The notes below the pieces were generated by a model. The model was not told the origin of the DNA. It ran no database searches and saw only the letters and a program-made list of their open reading frames with translations. Shown here in pieces: positions 26,093-35,097 of a stretch of 64,000 nucleotides of DNA (the stretch's first letter is position 1; each line of letters starts with the position of its first letter). The stretch covers positions 2,790,001 through 2,854,000 of the forward strand of contig OY770021.1 of NCBI GenBank assembly GCA_963669315.1, read 5' to 3'. A program made the translations under genes and the position numbers. This DNA comes from SZUA-547 sp963669315 (lineage in GTDB: Bacteria > Pseudomonadota > Alphaproteobacteria > Rhodobacterales > Rhodobacteraceae).

Positions 26093-26697
26093 CGCCCGAT
26101 ACTAAACTTGACCGGTTTTACCCGATCTTCGACAGCTGCGAATGGCTGCACCGGCTGCTGCCGGAAGGTGTTCAGTTTGTGCAATTGCGGGTCAAGGAGC
26201 GCTCGGAAGAAGAGACCCGCGCCGAGATCGCGCAAGCCATTGTCCTTTGTGAGGAATACGATGCCCAGCTGGTCGTCAATGACTATTGGGAGATCGCGAT
26301 CGAGGAGGGCGCGGATTTCGTCCATCTGGGTCAGGAAGATCTGGACGACGCCGATGTCGGCGCAATCCGCGACGCGGGGATGAAGCTGGGCGTCTCGACG
26401 CACGACAATGCGGAGCTTGAGCGCGCGTTGATGCTGCAGCCCGACTATATCGCGCTGGGGCCGGTCTATCCGACGATCCTGAAGTCCATGCGCTGGGAAC
26501 AGCAGGGCCTTGGCCGCGTCACCGAATGGAAAGGCCTGATCGGCGACATTCCGCTGGTCGCCATCGGCGGCATGAACGTGGAGCGCGCGAAAGGCGCCTT
26601 CGACGCCGGGGCCGACATCGTCTCCGCCGTCACCGACATCACCTTGAACGAAGACCCGGAAGCGCGAGTGCGCGCCTGGGTGAGAGCGACGCAGTAA
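26089..26697 (+). CDS. thiE: Thiamine-phosphate synthase ThiE
   Basis: A 202-residue TIM barrel joining HMP-PP with thiazole phosphate to give thiamine phosphate. Substrate-binding motifs are present: VQLRVKER, VVNDYWEIAIEEGADFVHLG (pyrophosphate/Mg site), ALGPVYPT and VAIGGMN. The usual QLR-K pattern is complete. Start overlaps thiG. Confidence 0.92.
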   Translation: MTPDTKLDRFYPIFDSCEWLHRLLPEGVQFVQLRVKERSEEETRAEIAQAIVLCEEYDAQLVVNDYWEIAIEEGADFVHLGQEDLDDADVGAIRDAGMKLGVSTHDNAELERALMLQPDYIALGPVYPTILKSMRWEQQGLGRVTEWKGLIGDIPLVAIGGMNVERAKGAFDAGADIVSAVTDITLNEDPEARVRAWVRATQ

Positions 26698-26727
26698 GCG
26701 CGCCCAAACATCAAAGGAAGAAACCGC

Positions 26728-27675
26728 ATGAAATTCGTAACATTCGCCGCCGCGTTGCTGATCGCCAGCCCGGCCGTCGCCGCAGACAAGATGACTCTGC
26801 TTCTGGACTGGTTCATCAATCCGGATCACGGCCCGATCATCGTCGCGCAGGAAAAGGGCTATTTCGCCGATCAGGGGCTTGAGGTCGAGATCATCGCCCC
26901 GGCCGATCCCTCGGACCCGCCGAAGCTGGTGGCTGCGGGCAAGGCGGAGCTCGCCGTTTCCTATCAGCCGCAGCTGCATTTGCAGATCCATGAAGGTCTG
27001 CCCCTGAAGCGCGTCGGCACGCTGGTGGCCACGCCGCTCAACTGCCTGCTGGTGCTTGAGGACGGGCCGATCAAGGAGATCAGCCAGCTGAAAGGCGCCA
27101 AGATCGGATTCTCGGTCGCTGGCGTCGAAGAGGCGTTGCTTAGCTCGATCCTGGGCAATCATGGCGTCGCCTATGAAGACATCGAGTTGGTTAACGTGAA
27201 CTGGTCGCTTTCGCCCTCGCTGATGTCGGGGCAGGTCGACGCGGTGATCGGCGCCTACCGCAATTTCGAGCTCAACCAGATGGACATCGAGGGCGTCAAA
27301 GGCCGCTGCTTCTATATCGAGGAAGAGGGCGTGCCGACCTATGACGAGCTGATCTATGTGGCAAATCCGGAGACGATGGATACCGACAAGATCACCCGTT
27401 TCCTGGCCGCCACCGAAAAGGCGACCCAGTTCATCGTCAACCATCCGAAAGAAAGCTGGGAGATCTTCTCCGGCTATTCGAAAGAGCTGCAGGATGAGCT
27501 GAACGCCCGCGCCTGGGTCGATACGTTGCCGCGTTTCGCGCTGCGCCCTGCCGCGCTCGATGTGGGCCGCTATGCGCGGTTCGAGGAGTTTCTGAAGGAC
27601 GCCGGACTGGTCCCCTCGATCAACCCGGTTTCGGAGATTGCAATCGACATCACCGCGGTTGAGAGCGGCCAGTGA
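26728..27675 (+). CDS. thiY: Periplasmic pyrimidine-precursor (HMP) binding protein ThiY
   Basis: A 315-residue NMT1/THI5-like solute-binding protein of an ABC importer. Signal peptide AVAA-DK near residue 18; LLLDWFINPDHGPIIVAQEKGYFADQGLEV is the family opening. Together with thiZ and thiX it should import N-formyl-aminopyrimidine or HMP, precursors or breakdown products of thiamine. It lacks the CCCFC motif of the fungal HMP synthase THI5, which excludes that activity. It is followed by tenA with an overlap. Confidence 0.88.
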   Translation: MKFVTFAAALLIASPAVAADKMTLLLDWFINPDHGPIIVAQEKGYFADQGLEVEIIAPADPSDPPKLVAAGKAELAVSYQPQLHLQIHEGLPLKRVGTLVATPLNCLLVLEDGPIKEISQLKGAKIGFSVAGVEEALLSSILGNHGVAYEDIELVNVNWSLSPSLMSGQVDAVIGAYRNFELNQMDIEGVKGRCFYIEEEGVPTYDELIYVANPETMDTDKITRFLAATEKATQFIVNHPKESWEIFSGYSKELQDELNARAWVDTLPRFALRPAALDVGRYARFEEFLKDAGLVPSINPVSEIAIDITAVESGQ

Positions 27676-28358
27676 CCGACGCGCCTGATTATGGCCGCGC
27701 CTTCGCCCTGTGGCGGCAGGGCGCGGCCGGCCCGTGGCGGGATTATACGCGCCACGCCTTTGTCGAGGGACTGAAGGATGGAACGCTGCCCGAGGCGGCG
27801 TTCCTGCACTACTTGACGCAGGATTATGTCTTTCTGGTCCAATTCTCGCGGGCTTGGGCGTTGGCGGCGGTCAAGGCGGAAGCGCTGGACGAGTTGAAGG
27901 CGGCCTCGGCCACGGTCAACGCGCTGGTCAATCACGAAATGCAGCTGCATGTGGAGACCTGCGCCAAGGCGGGCATCCCCGAAGAGGCGCTGTTCAATGC
28001 GCGGGAGGAGGCGGAGAACCTCGCCTATACGCGCTATGTGCTGGAGGCGGGATATTCCGGCGATTTCCTCGATCTGATGGCGGCGCTGGCGCCCTGCGTT
28101 CTCGGCTATGGCGAGATCGGCGCAAGGCTGAAGGCGGAAGCCGGGGATACGACCTACGCCGAATGGATCGAGACCTATTCCGGCGCGGAGTATCAGGAAG
28201 TCTGCCGCGATGTGGGCGCGTTGATCGACGCCGCACTCGAACGCCGGATCGGTGCTGACTTCGATGCGTCGCCGCGCTGGGCGACGCTTTCCAAACGGTT
28301 CGAGACCGCGACGCGGCTGGAAGTCGATTTCTGGGCGATGGGACTGCGGGGCGGGTGA
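27672..28358 (+). CDS. tenA: Thiaminase II / aminopyrimidine aminohydrolase TenA
   Basis: A 228-residue all-helical TenA. It hydrolyses aminopyrimidine thiamine breakdown products to HMP. The nucleophilic cysteine lies in ALAPCVLGYGEIG, with Tyr and Glu of the active site expected in FLHYLTQDYVFL and WIETYSG. The gene sits inside the transporter genes (thiY-tenA-thiZ), so the imported base would be processed at once. Start overlaps thiY and its stop is in the GTGA of thiZ. Confidence 0.92.
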   Translation: MTDAPDYGRAFALWRQGAAGPWRDYTRHAFVEGLKDGTLPEAAFLHYLTQDYVFLVQFSRAWALAAVKAEALDELKAASATVNALVNHEMQLHVETCAKAGIPEEALFNAREEAENLAYTRYVLEAGYSGDFLDLMAALAPCVLGYGEIGARLKAEAGDTTYAEWIETYSGAEYQEVCRDVGALIDAALERRIGADFDASPRWATLSKRFETATRLEVDFWAMGLRGG

Positions 28359-29080
28359 CGCCGGCCCCTTCCATCCGGTTTTCAGGCGCTTGCCATATCG
28401 GCGGCCAGCGCTTGTTCGCGCCGCTGGAGCTTGAGATTGGCGCAGGGGAGTGGACCTGCCTGCTTGGGCCGTCCGGGGTCGGCAAGACCACGGTGCTGCG
28501 CCTGATCGCGGGGCTGGCGACCGGGGCGACGCTGGAAGGCGAGATCATCGCATCTGACGGCGCGCCGCTTGAGGGCCGGATCGCCTATATGGCGCAGAGC
28601 GACTTGCTGCTTCCATGGCTCGACGTGATGGGCAATGTCACACTCGGGAGCCGCCTGAGGGGCGCGAAATCCGAAAAAGACAGGGCTCAGCGCCTGATCG
28701 AGCGTGTTGGTCTGGCCGATCACGCGCACAAGCGCCCGGCGCAATTGTCGGGGGGCATGCGCCAGCGCGCGGCTTTGGCGCGCACGCTGATGGAGGACCG
28801 GTCCGTCGTTTTGCTGGATGAGGCGTTCTCCGCGCTCGATTCCCGACGCCGGGCGGAAATGCAGGAGCTTGCCGCGGAGCTTCTGACCGGGCGCACCGTG
28901 CTTCTGGTCACCCATGATCCGGGAGAGGCCGCTCGGCTCGGCCATCGCATTGCGGTGATGACGGAGGCTGGCCTCAGTCATATCGAGCCGCCCGCTGCGC
29001 CGCCGGTCCGCCCCGTGGACGATCAAGATACGCTGGTCCAGCAGGGCGCTTTGCTGCGGCTGTTGCGGGAGCCCGCCTGA
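28355..29080 (+). CDS. thiZ: ABC importer ATPase ThiZ
   Basis: A 241-residue ABC ATPase: Walker A GPSGVGKTTV, Q-loop YMAQSDLLLPW, signature LSGGMRQRAALAR, Walker B VVLLDEAFSALD and His of LLVTHDP. It energises uptake through ThiX. The start is GTG overlapping the tenA stop. Confidence 0.9.
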   Translation: MTPAPSIRFSGACHIGGQRLFAPLELEIGAGEWTCLLGPSGVGKTTVLRLIAGLATGATLEGEIIASDGAPLEGRIAYMAQSDLLLPWLDVMGNVTLGSRLRGAKSEKDRAQRLIERVGLADHAHKRPAQLSGGMRQRAALARTLMEDRSVVLLDEAFSALDSRRRAEMQELAAELLTGRTVLLVTHDPGEAARLGHRIAVMTEAGLSHIEPPAAPPVRPVDDQDTLVQQGALLRLLREPA

Positions 29081-29817
29081 TGCGTGGCTGGCGAAACGGG
29101 CTCGCGGCGGCCACGCTCGGCGTCGCCATCTGGCAGGTTATTGTATGGGCGACCGGTTTGCCGCATTTCATCCTGCCCGGCCCGCTGAGGGTGGCCAAAG
29201 CGTTCGCCGACAACTGGGAGATTATCGCCAAGAACGGCGCGATCACCGTGGCCGAAGTGCTGATCGGCCTGTTGATCGGCTCGGTGCTGGGGGCGATCAC
29301 GGCAGTACAGCTGGCGTCATCGCCAAGGGCGACAGCGCTGATGCGGCCCATCGTGGTGTTTCTACAGGCGATTCCCGTATTCGCGCTCGCGCCGGTGCTA
29401 ACGCTTTGGCTGGGCTATGGCGTCGCCTCGAAGATCGCGATTGCGGTTCTGATCATTTATTTTCCCGTCGCCTCCAACTTTTTCGATGGCCTGAACCGTA
29501 CGCCGCAAGGCTGGCTGGACCTCGCGCGAACCATGGGCGCCAGCGACGCCCGGATCATGTGGCGGGTTCGGATTCCCGCTGCGACGCCCTCACTGGCGTC
29601 AGGACTGAGGCTGGCGGCGGTCTATGCGCCGATCGGCGTGTTTTTTGGCGAATGGGTCGGGTCGTCCTGGGGGTTGGGCTATCTGGTCTCGCTGGCCAAT
29701 GGGCGCGCCAAGATCGACCTGATGTTCGCAGCGATTATTGTTCTCGCAATCTTCACGGTCGCTCTGTTCGCTTCCATGGACCACCTCTGCAAACGTCTGA
29801 CTGAGCGGGTGAGCTGA
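29080..29817 (+). CDS. thiX: ABC importer permease ThiX
   Basis: A 245-residue inner-membrane permease of the BPD_transp_1 type with about six helices. The cytosolic EAA loop is DLARTMGASDARIMWRVRIPAATPSL. It starts one base inside the thiZ stop (TGATG). It is the last gene of the riboswitch-led operon; a histidine kinase gene begins 50 bases later with its own start region. Confidence 0.9.
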   Translation: MRGWRNGLAAATLGVAIWQVIVWATGLPHFILPGPLRVAKAFADNWEIIAKNGAITVAEVLIGLLIGSVLGAITAVQLASSPRATALMRPIVVFLQAIPVFALAPVLTLWLGYGVASKIAIAVLIIYFPVASNFFDGLNRTPQGWLDLARTMGASDARIMWRVRIPAATPSLASGLRLAAVYAPIGVFFGEWVGSSWGLGYLVSLANGRAKIDLMFAAIIVLAIFTVALFASMDHLCKRLTERVS

Positions 29818-29866
29818 CGCAAAACCCATTGACGCCAGAGCCGTTTCCGGTCGAGACCTTGGGGTG

Positions 29867-31717
29867 ATGAAGGTTTCGCGCCGAATACTGGTATTGTTCG
29901 CCGTCACCGCCGTTGCGGTCGGCCTGACGTTGTTCGCAGCGCACACCATCGCCGTCCGCGTATTTCTGGACGAGACCGAACAACGCGGTCGGGCCGCGCT
30001 GGACCGCCATGTGGAGGATGTGCGCAGTCGGCTGGACGTGTTTCAGGCGATGCCCACGATCTATGCGCGCGCGCCGGATATTCGCGACGTATTGCGCCCG
30101 GATGCGACGCCATCGCAGATTCAGGAAGTGAATGAGAAGCTGGAGGTGTTGAACGCGACGACCGGCGCCGCCGACACCTATCTTCTGGATTCTGTCGGGG
30201 TGGCGATCGCTGCTTCGAACTGGGCCGATCCGCAGACATTCATTGGATCCGACTACAGTTATCGGCCCTATTTCACCGTGGCGCTTCAGGGCCGGCTGGG
30301 CCGGTATTTCGCGCTTGGCTCTAAATCAGAGCGACGAGGCTATTACTTCTCTCACCCGGTGCGGCATGGCGTTGAGGTCGCTGGCGTCATGGTGGTCAAA
30401 GTCGGCGTCGACGAGATCGAGCAGGAACTGCGTCTCAGCCCGCATGAGGTGTTCATCACCGACGTGGACGGCGTGATCGTGCTGGCAGGAAACCCGAATT
30501 GGCGGCTGGGCGCATTCGGAGACATCGCTGAAGCTCAGGCCGAGCGCATTCGCGCGGGCGACCAGTTTCGCGGCGCGGATTTGCGCCGGGCGGACTTCAC
30601 GCTCAGTTCCGGCGAGACGCGCGCGCCGCGGGATGGCGAGATCGTGAACGCGGTAGCGGACCTATCGGACGCGCCGGTGCTCGAATTTATGCATCTGACC
30701 GCGCCGATGACCATCGAAGGCTGGACGCTGCATGTGCTGATCGGAACCGAGACCGCACGTTCTCAGGCGGTGACCGCCACCCTGTTCGTCGCCTCGGTCC
30801 TGGCGGCTTTCGGTTTCGGAGCGGCGGCGATTTGGCAGCGCCGGCGCAGGCTGGTCGAGGGCATTAGAGCGCATGAGCGCGCGCAGGCGGTGCTGGAGCG
30901 CACGGTGATTGAGCGCACCGCCGATCTGAGGCGCGTGAACGAGGAGCTTGAGGCCGAGATCGTTGAACGCCGCCATGCCGAAAAGGATTTGCGCACCGCG
31001 CAGGATGAGTTGATCCAGGCGGGCAAGCTGGCGGCGCTGGGGCAGATGTCGGCGGCCCTCAGCCATGAGTTCAACCAGCCATTGGCTGCGATCCGGTCTT
31101 ATTCGGAGAACGCCATCGCCTTTTTGCATCATGAACAACCGGAACCGGCGGAGGAAAATCTCGGCAGGATCACGCGGTTGACCGAGCGGATGGCGGAACT
31201 TTCCAAGCTGATGCTCAATTTCTCCCGCCGCCCGCGCGATGCGGTCCTCCCCGTCGATCTGGGCGCGGTGATCGATGAGGCGATGAATCTGCTGAAGGGT
31301 CGTTTCGAAAGGTCGGGGGTCACGCCGGTGGTTATCCGGCCCGAGACGCCCGTGTCAGTGCTGGGCGGGCATATCCGGTTGCAGCACGTGGTGATGAACC
31401 TGATCAGCAACGCGATCGACGCGCTTGAAGGAAGCGAAGACCCGCGGATCGAGATCGAGATGACGGCCGGTTCGGACGTGCGATTGACGGTGTCCGACAA
31501 CGGGCCGGGCATCGCGCCCGAGGCGTTGGAGAAGATTTTCGATCCGTTCTTCACGACCAAGGATGTGGGCAAGGGTCTGGGGCTCGGCCTGTCGATCTCA
31601 TACAATATCGTCAAGGATTTCGGCGGCGCGCTGCGTGGGGAGAACCCGCCCGAGGGCGGGGCGAGGTTCGTGCTGACATTGCGACGGGCGGACCAAATGG
31701 ATTCGGCCGCCGAGTGA
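29867..31717 (+). CDS. dctB: DctB-type sensor histidine kinase
   Basis: A membrane kinase of 616 residues (an in-frame GTG one codon upstream is also possible). TM1 is about residues 7-30, a large periplasmic PAS-like (dCache) sensor about 35-300 with SYRPYFTVALQG and YYFSHPV, as in C4-dicarboxylate sensors, TM2 about 304-324, then a coiled-coil and the catalytic core. His401 is in the H-box LSHEFNQPLAAI; N-box LISNAIDALEG, G1 DNGPGIAPE and G2 GLGLGLSI are complete. Upstream of dctD by 13 bases and dctPQM, it should sense succinate, fumarate or malate. Confidence 0.88.
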   Translation: MKVSRRILVLFAVTAVAVGLTLFAAHTIAVRVFLDETEQRGRAALDRHVEDVRSRLDVFQAMPTIYARAPDIRDVLRPDATPSQIQEVNEKLEVLNATTGAADTYLLDSVGVAIAASNWADPQTFIGSDYSYRPYFTVALQGRLGRYFALGSKSERRGYYFSHPVRHGVEVAGVMVVKVGVDEIEQELRLSPHEVFITDVDGVIVLAGNPNWRLGAFGDIAEAQAERIRAGDQFRGADLRRADFTLSSGETRAPRDGEIVNAVADLSDAPVLEFMHLTAPMTIEGWTLHVLIGTETARSQAVTATLFVASVLAAFGFGAAAIWQRRRRLVEGIRAHERAQAVLERTVIERTADLRRVNEELEAEIVERRHAEKDLRTAQDELIQAGKLAALGQMSAALSHEFNQPLAAIRSYSENAIAFLHHEQPEPAEENLGRITRLTERMAELSKLMLNFSRRPRDAVLPVDLGAVIDEAMNLLKGRFERSGVTPVVIRPETPVSVLGGHIRLQHVVMNLISNAIDALEGSEDPRIEIEMTAGSDVRLTVSDNGPGIAPEALEKIFDPFFTTKDVGKGLGLGLSISYNIVKDFGGALRGENPPEGGARFVLTLRRADQMDSAAE

Positions 31718-31730
31718 GGGTGGAGCAGGC

Positions 31731-33086
31731 ATGAACGACGCGGGCGACAACGCGAACGGGGCAGGGCGGGCCATCGTCGTCGATGATGAGGAGCACTTGC
31801 GAGAGGCGGTGACCCAGGGGCTGCAATTGGCCGGGTTCCAGATCGAAGCCTTCGCCCGCGCCGAGCGCGCGCTGGAGAGGATCGACCGCGGCTTTGATGG
31901 CGTCCTGATCTCGGACATTCGAATGCCGCGTATGGACGGTCTGGAGTTGTTGGAGGCCGCTCAGAAGATCGACGCCAAGTTGCCCGTGATCCTGATGACC
32001 GGGCATGGCGACGTGCCGCTGGCGGTGTCGGCCATGCGGAAGGGTGCCTATGACTTCATCGAAAAGCCCTTCGCCACCGCGCGTCTGGTGGAATCGGCGG
32101 TGCGCGCGTGTGAGTTGCGACATCTCACCCTCGAAAACCGTTCACTGCGCTCAAAGTTGGAGCAACGCGACGATCTGGAGGCGCAGATCGTCGGACGCTC
32201 CGCGCCGATTGTCGCGTTTCGTGAACGATTGCGGACCATCGCCGCGACCGATATCGACGTGCTCTTGACGGGTGAGACCGGCGTGGGAAAGGGCGTCGCG
32301 GCGCGGGCGATCCATGATCTTTCGGAGCGCAAGGGAAAGCCCTTCGTCGCGGTCAACATGGCGGCGCTGCCAGCCGCGGCGATCGAGTCCGAGTTGTTCG
32401 GGCATGAGCAGGGGGCGTTCGCGGGCGCGCATCGAGCCCGAGTCGGCAAATTCGAGCATGCGCGCGGCGGCACGCTGTTTCTGGATGAGATCGGCGCCGT
32501 CCCGCTGGACTTGCAGGCCAAGCTGCTGCGGGTGATTGAGGAACGGTCAATCACGCGGCTGGGCTCGAACGATCCGGTGCCGCTGGATGTTCGCTTTCTT
32601 GCTTCGAGCAAGGAGGATCTGGCGGCGTTGGTGGCTGAAGGCGCGTTTCGGGACGACCTCTTTTACCGGCTCAATGTCGCGTCGATGACGGTGCCCCCGC
32701 TTCGCGACCGTATGGAGGATGCGCCGCGCCTGTTTCAGCATCTGGTCGCCGAGGCGGCGCTTAGATATCGGCGGGAGGCGCCGAGCGTTCCCGCGGATGT
32801 TCTGGCCGGTCTGACGTCGCGCGATTGGCGGGGCAATGTGCGTGAACTCAGGAACGCGGCTGACCGGTTCGTGCTTGGTCTGGGCGTGGAGGAGGGCGCG
32901 TCCGTGGTCGCCGAGGCGAGCCTCGGCGAACAGATGGAACGGCACGAAAAGGCGCTGATCGCATCCGCGCTCGCGGCGAATGAGGGGTCTTTGAAAGCCA
33001 CTTACGAATCGCTGCGCCTCAGCCGTAAATCGCTTTACGAAAAGATGCAAAAGTACGGGCTGAGGCGCGAAGATTACGCCGAGTAG
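31731..33086 (+). CDS. dctD: DctD-type response regulator with AAA+ domain, variant GAFAGA loop
   Basis: A 451-residue NtrC-family regulator. Receiver domain: acidic D18/D19, phosphorylated Asp62 in LISDIRMPRMDG, Thr90, Lys112. AAA+ domain: Walker A GETGVGKG (181-188), Walker B TLFLDEIG (about 248-255). The sigma-54 contact loop reads GAFAGA (228-233) where sigma-54 activators have GAFTGA: Thr is Ala. C-terminal Fis-type HTH NEGSLKATYESLRLSRKSLYE. Thr in this loop is needed for sigma-54 remodelling in NtrC and PspF, so mode of activation may differ. I saw no clear -24/-12 promoter before dctP. Confidence 0.85.
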   Translation: MNDAGDNANGAGRAIVVDDEEHLREAVTQGLQLAGFQIEAFARAERALERIDRGFDGVLISDIRMPRMDGLELLEAAQKIDAKLPVILMTGHGDVPLAVSAMRKGAYDFIEKPFATARLVESAVRACELRHLTLENRSLRSKLEQRDDLEAQIVGRSAPIVAFRERLRTIAATDIDVLLTGETGVGKGVAARAIHDLSERKGKPFVAVNMAALPAAAIESELFGHEQGAFAGAHRARVGKFEHARGGTLFLDEIGAVPLDLQAKLLRVIEERSITRLGSNDPVPLDVRFLASSKEDLAALVAEGAFRDDLFYRLNVASMTVPPLRDRMEDAPRLFQHLVAEAALRYRREAPSVPADVLAGLTSRDWRGNVRELRNAADRFVLGLGVEEGASVVAEASLGEQMERHEKALIASALAANEGSLKATYESLRLSRKSLYEKMQKYGLRREDYAE

Positions 33087-33248
33087 TCGCCTGCCTGGAC
33101 GGAATGGGCGCATTTCCACCCACGGCGTGGGTCGCTTTGGGTGAATGTCGAAACAGGGCCGCGAGTTTCCGCATTTTTCGCCATTTTCGATCCCTCGCAA
33201 AGCTTGTCCGCACGGTTCAGCGCAGAGTTTCATACGCTCGACGCCCAA

Positions 33249-33280
33249 GAGCGGGCGCTCAATCGGGGCGACCAAGCCCC
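33249..33280 (+). promoter_or_regulatory. Two adjacent inverted repeats in the dctP leader
   Basis: GAGCG-GG-CGCTC (33249-33260) and GGGGC-N6-GCCCC (33265-33280) lie just upstream of the dctP ribosome site (GGGAGGT). They may be regulator sites or leader hairpins; which is not shown by the sequence. Confidence 0.35.
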
Positions 33281-33302
33281 AGAACGCATTGGGAGGTATA
33301 CT

Positions 33303-34310
33303 ATGCGCTTCGTAGCTCTGGCGGCCGCCGCCGCCATGTCGTTGACCGCCACCACGGCTCTCGCTTCTGACGCCTGTCAGGACGGCGAGGTGGTCATCAA
33401 ATTCAGCCATGTGACAAACACGGACAAGCATCCGAAGGGTCTCGCCGCGTCGCTTCTTGAGAAGCGCGTGAACGAGGAGATGAACGGCAAGGCCTGCATG
33501 GAGGTCTTTGGCAACTCGTCGCTCTACAATGACGATCAGGTGCTGGAGGCGATGCTGCGCGGCGATGTGCAACTGGCCGCGCCGTCGCTGTCGAAATTTG
33601 AGACCTTCACCAAGAAGTTCCGCCTGTTCGATCTGCCCTTCATGTTCTCCGACATCAATGCGGTGGACCGTTTCCAGAACGGCGAAGCCGGTCAGAAGCT
33701 GCTGACGGCGATGAAACGGCGTGGTCTTCTGGGGCTCGGCTATTGGCACAACGGCATGAAGCAGTTCTCGGCCAACCGTCCGCTGCTGACGCCTGCGGAC
33801 GCCAAGGGTCTGAAATTCCGCGTGCAGCCCTCTGAGGTTCTGGTCGCGCAGATGGAGGCGATTGGCGGCACCCCGCAGAAGATGGCCTTCTCTGAGGTCT
33901 ATGGCGCGCTGCAGACCGGCGTCGTCGATGGACAGGAGAACACCTGGTCGAACATCTACGGCAAGAAGTTCTTCGAAGTTCAGGACGGCGTCAGCGAGAC
34001 CAATCACGGCATCATCGACTATCTGGTTGTCACCTCCACCGAGTGGTGGGACGGTCTTGATCCGGCGATCCGCGATCAGCTTTCCACGATCCTCACCGAG
34101 GTTACGAAAGAGCGGAATGCCGAGTCGACCGCGGTGAACGAGAAAGCCAAGCAATCGGTCATCGAGGCCGGCGGTGTGGTCCGTCAGCTGACGCCCGAGC
34201 AGCGCGAAGCCTGGGTCACGGCGATGAAGCCGGTCTGGGAGAAGTTCGCTGGCGATGTGGGCGAAGACAACATCGCGGCGGCTCAGGAAGCCAACAAGCT
34301 GACCAACTAA
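33303..34310 (+). CDS. dctP: TRAP transporter C4-dicarboxylate binding protein DctP
   Basis: A 335-residue periplasmic binding protein. ATG at 33303 follows GGGAGGT and starts a signal peptide (cleavage near ALA-SD). Core TRAP motifs: VIKFSHVTNTDKHPKG, then GLKFRVQPSEVLVAQMEAIGG with the carboxylate-binding Arg, and the ALQTGVVDGQENTW segment. It fits the DctP subfamily (C4-dicarboxylates), in line with the adjacent dctBD pair. It delivers substrate to DctQM, using the Na+ gradient not ATP. Confidence 0.92.
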   Translation: MRFVALAAAAAMSLTATTALASDACQDGEVVIKFSHVTNTDKHPKGLAASLLEKRVNEEMNGKACMEVFGNSSLYNDDQVLEAMLRGDVQLAAPSLSKFETFTKKFRLFDLPFMFSDINAVDRFQNGEAGQKLLTAMKRRGLLGLGYWHNGMKQFSANRPLLTPADAKGLKFRVQPSEVLVAQMEAIGGTPQKMAFSEVYGALQTGVVDGQENTWSNIYGKKFFEVQDGVSETNHGIIDYLVVTSTEWWDGLDPAIRDQLSTILTEVTKERNAESTAVNEKAKQSVIEAGGVVRQLTPEQREAWVTAMKPVWEKFAGDVGEDNIAAAQEANKLTN

Positions 34311-34334
34311 GAACAAGGCCATTGAAGCAAACGG

Positions 34335-34361
34335 CGCGGCCCCCGCGATCAGGAGGCCGCG
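34335..34361 (+). promoter_or_regulatory. Hairpin between dctP and dctQ
   Basis: CGCGGCC (34335-34341) pairs with GGCCGCG (34355-34361). No U-run follows, so this is more likely a 3' stabiliser of the abundant dctP message or partial terminator than a full stop. Confidence 0.5.
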
Positions 34362-34439
34362 TCGGCGAATGGCGAGATCGCGCGATCCCAATCAACACAC
34401 GCCGATCCGCCGCAAAGCCCTAGAGGAGGGGAGGAACCC

Positions 34440-35093
34440 ATGCACTACGAACCCAAGACGCCATTGGGTCGAGCGTTCAACGCGCTGGAGGAGTCGCTGA
34501 TCGCGATCATCCTCGGTCTGATGACATTGATCACTTTCGCCAATGTCATCGCTCGGTACGTGTTCAACGCGAACATCCTTTGGGCGCTGGAAGGAACGGT
34601 GTTCCTGTTCGCCTGGCTGGTCCTTCTGGGGGCGTCCTATTGTGTGAAAACGCACACCCATCTCGGAGTCGATGCGGTTCTGAACATGGTCTCGCCGGCG
34701 GCTCGCAGAGTTCTGGCGATCATCTCGGTCAGCCTCTGCCTCGTATTCACCGTGCTGCTATTCATCGGTTCGTGGAACTACTGGGCGCCGTTCGCCGCCT
34801 TGCCCGACTTTACCGGAACGGTGAGGGATCAGGCCTGGTATGAGGTGAACGATGTGCCGATGTGGGACTGGCTGCGCTTTATCGAAGCGTCGATGAACGA
34901 AGGCGAATCCTACGAGAAACTTCCGCGGTTCATTCCCTATTTCGCCTTGCCGCTCGGTGTGGGCCTGATGCTGGTGCGCTTCATCCAACTCGCCATTGAA
35001 GTCTTCAGAGGCGATATCGACATGATCATCGCCAGCCATGAGGCCGAGGATATGGTCGAAGAAGCGGCCGCCAGCGCCGATAAGGAGGGCTGA
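34440..35093 (+). CDS. dctQ: TRAP transporter small permease DctQ
   Basis: A 217-residue protein with four transmembrane helices: first about 20-42 (LIAIILGLMTLITFANVIARYVF), second ALEGTVFLFAWLVLLGASY, then two further. The RYVFN and GASYCVKTHTHLGVD motifs are typical of DctQ. A longer-than-usual loop (residues 120-155, ALPDFTGTVRDQAWYEV) is seen. RBS GAGGGGAGG. It is followed four bases later by dctM, with which it forms the membrane complex. Confidence 0.9.
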   Translation: MHYEPKTPLGRAFNALEESLIAIILGLMTLITFANVIARYVFNANILWALEGTVFLFAWLVLLGASYCVKTHTHLGVDAVLNMVSPAARRVLAIISVSLCLVFTVLLFIGSWNYWAPFAALPDFTGTVRDQAWYEVNDVPMWDWLRFIEASMNEGESYEKLPRFIPYFALPLGVGLMLVRFIQLAIEVFRGDIDMIIASHEAEDMVEEAAASADKEG

Positions 35094-35097
35094 CCCC

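Noticed and set aside
33087..33302. Sigma-54 (-24/-12) promoter before dctP
   Set aside because: No GG-N10-GC pair with adequate flanks was found by eye.
32547..34391. Very long minus-strand open frame opposite dctD/dctP
   Set aside because: It is antisense to genes with complete domain motifs and has low-complexity Arg/His/Gly-rich composition, as is common opposite GC-rich genes.
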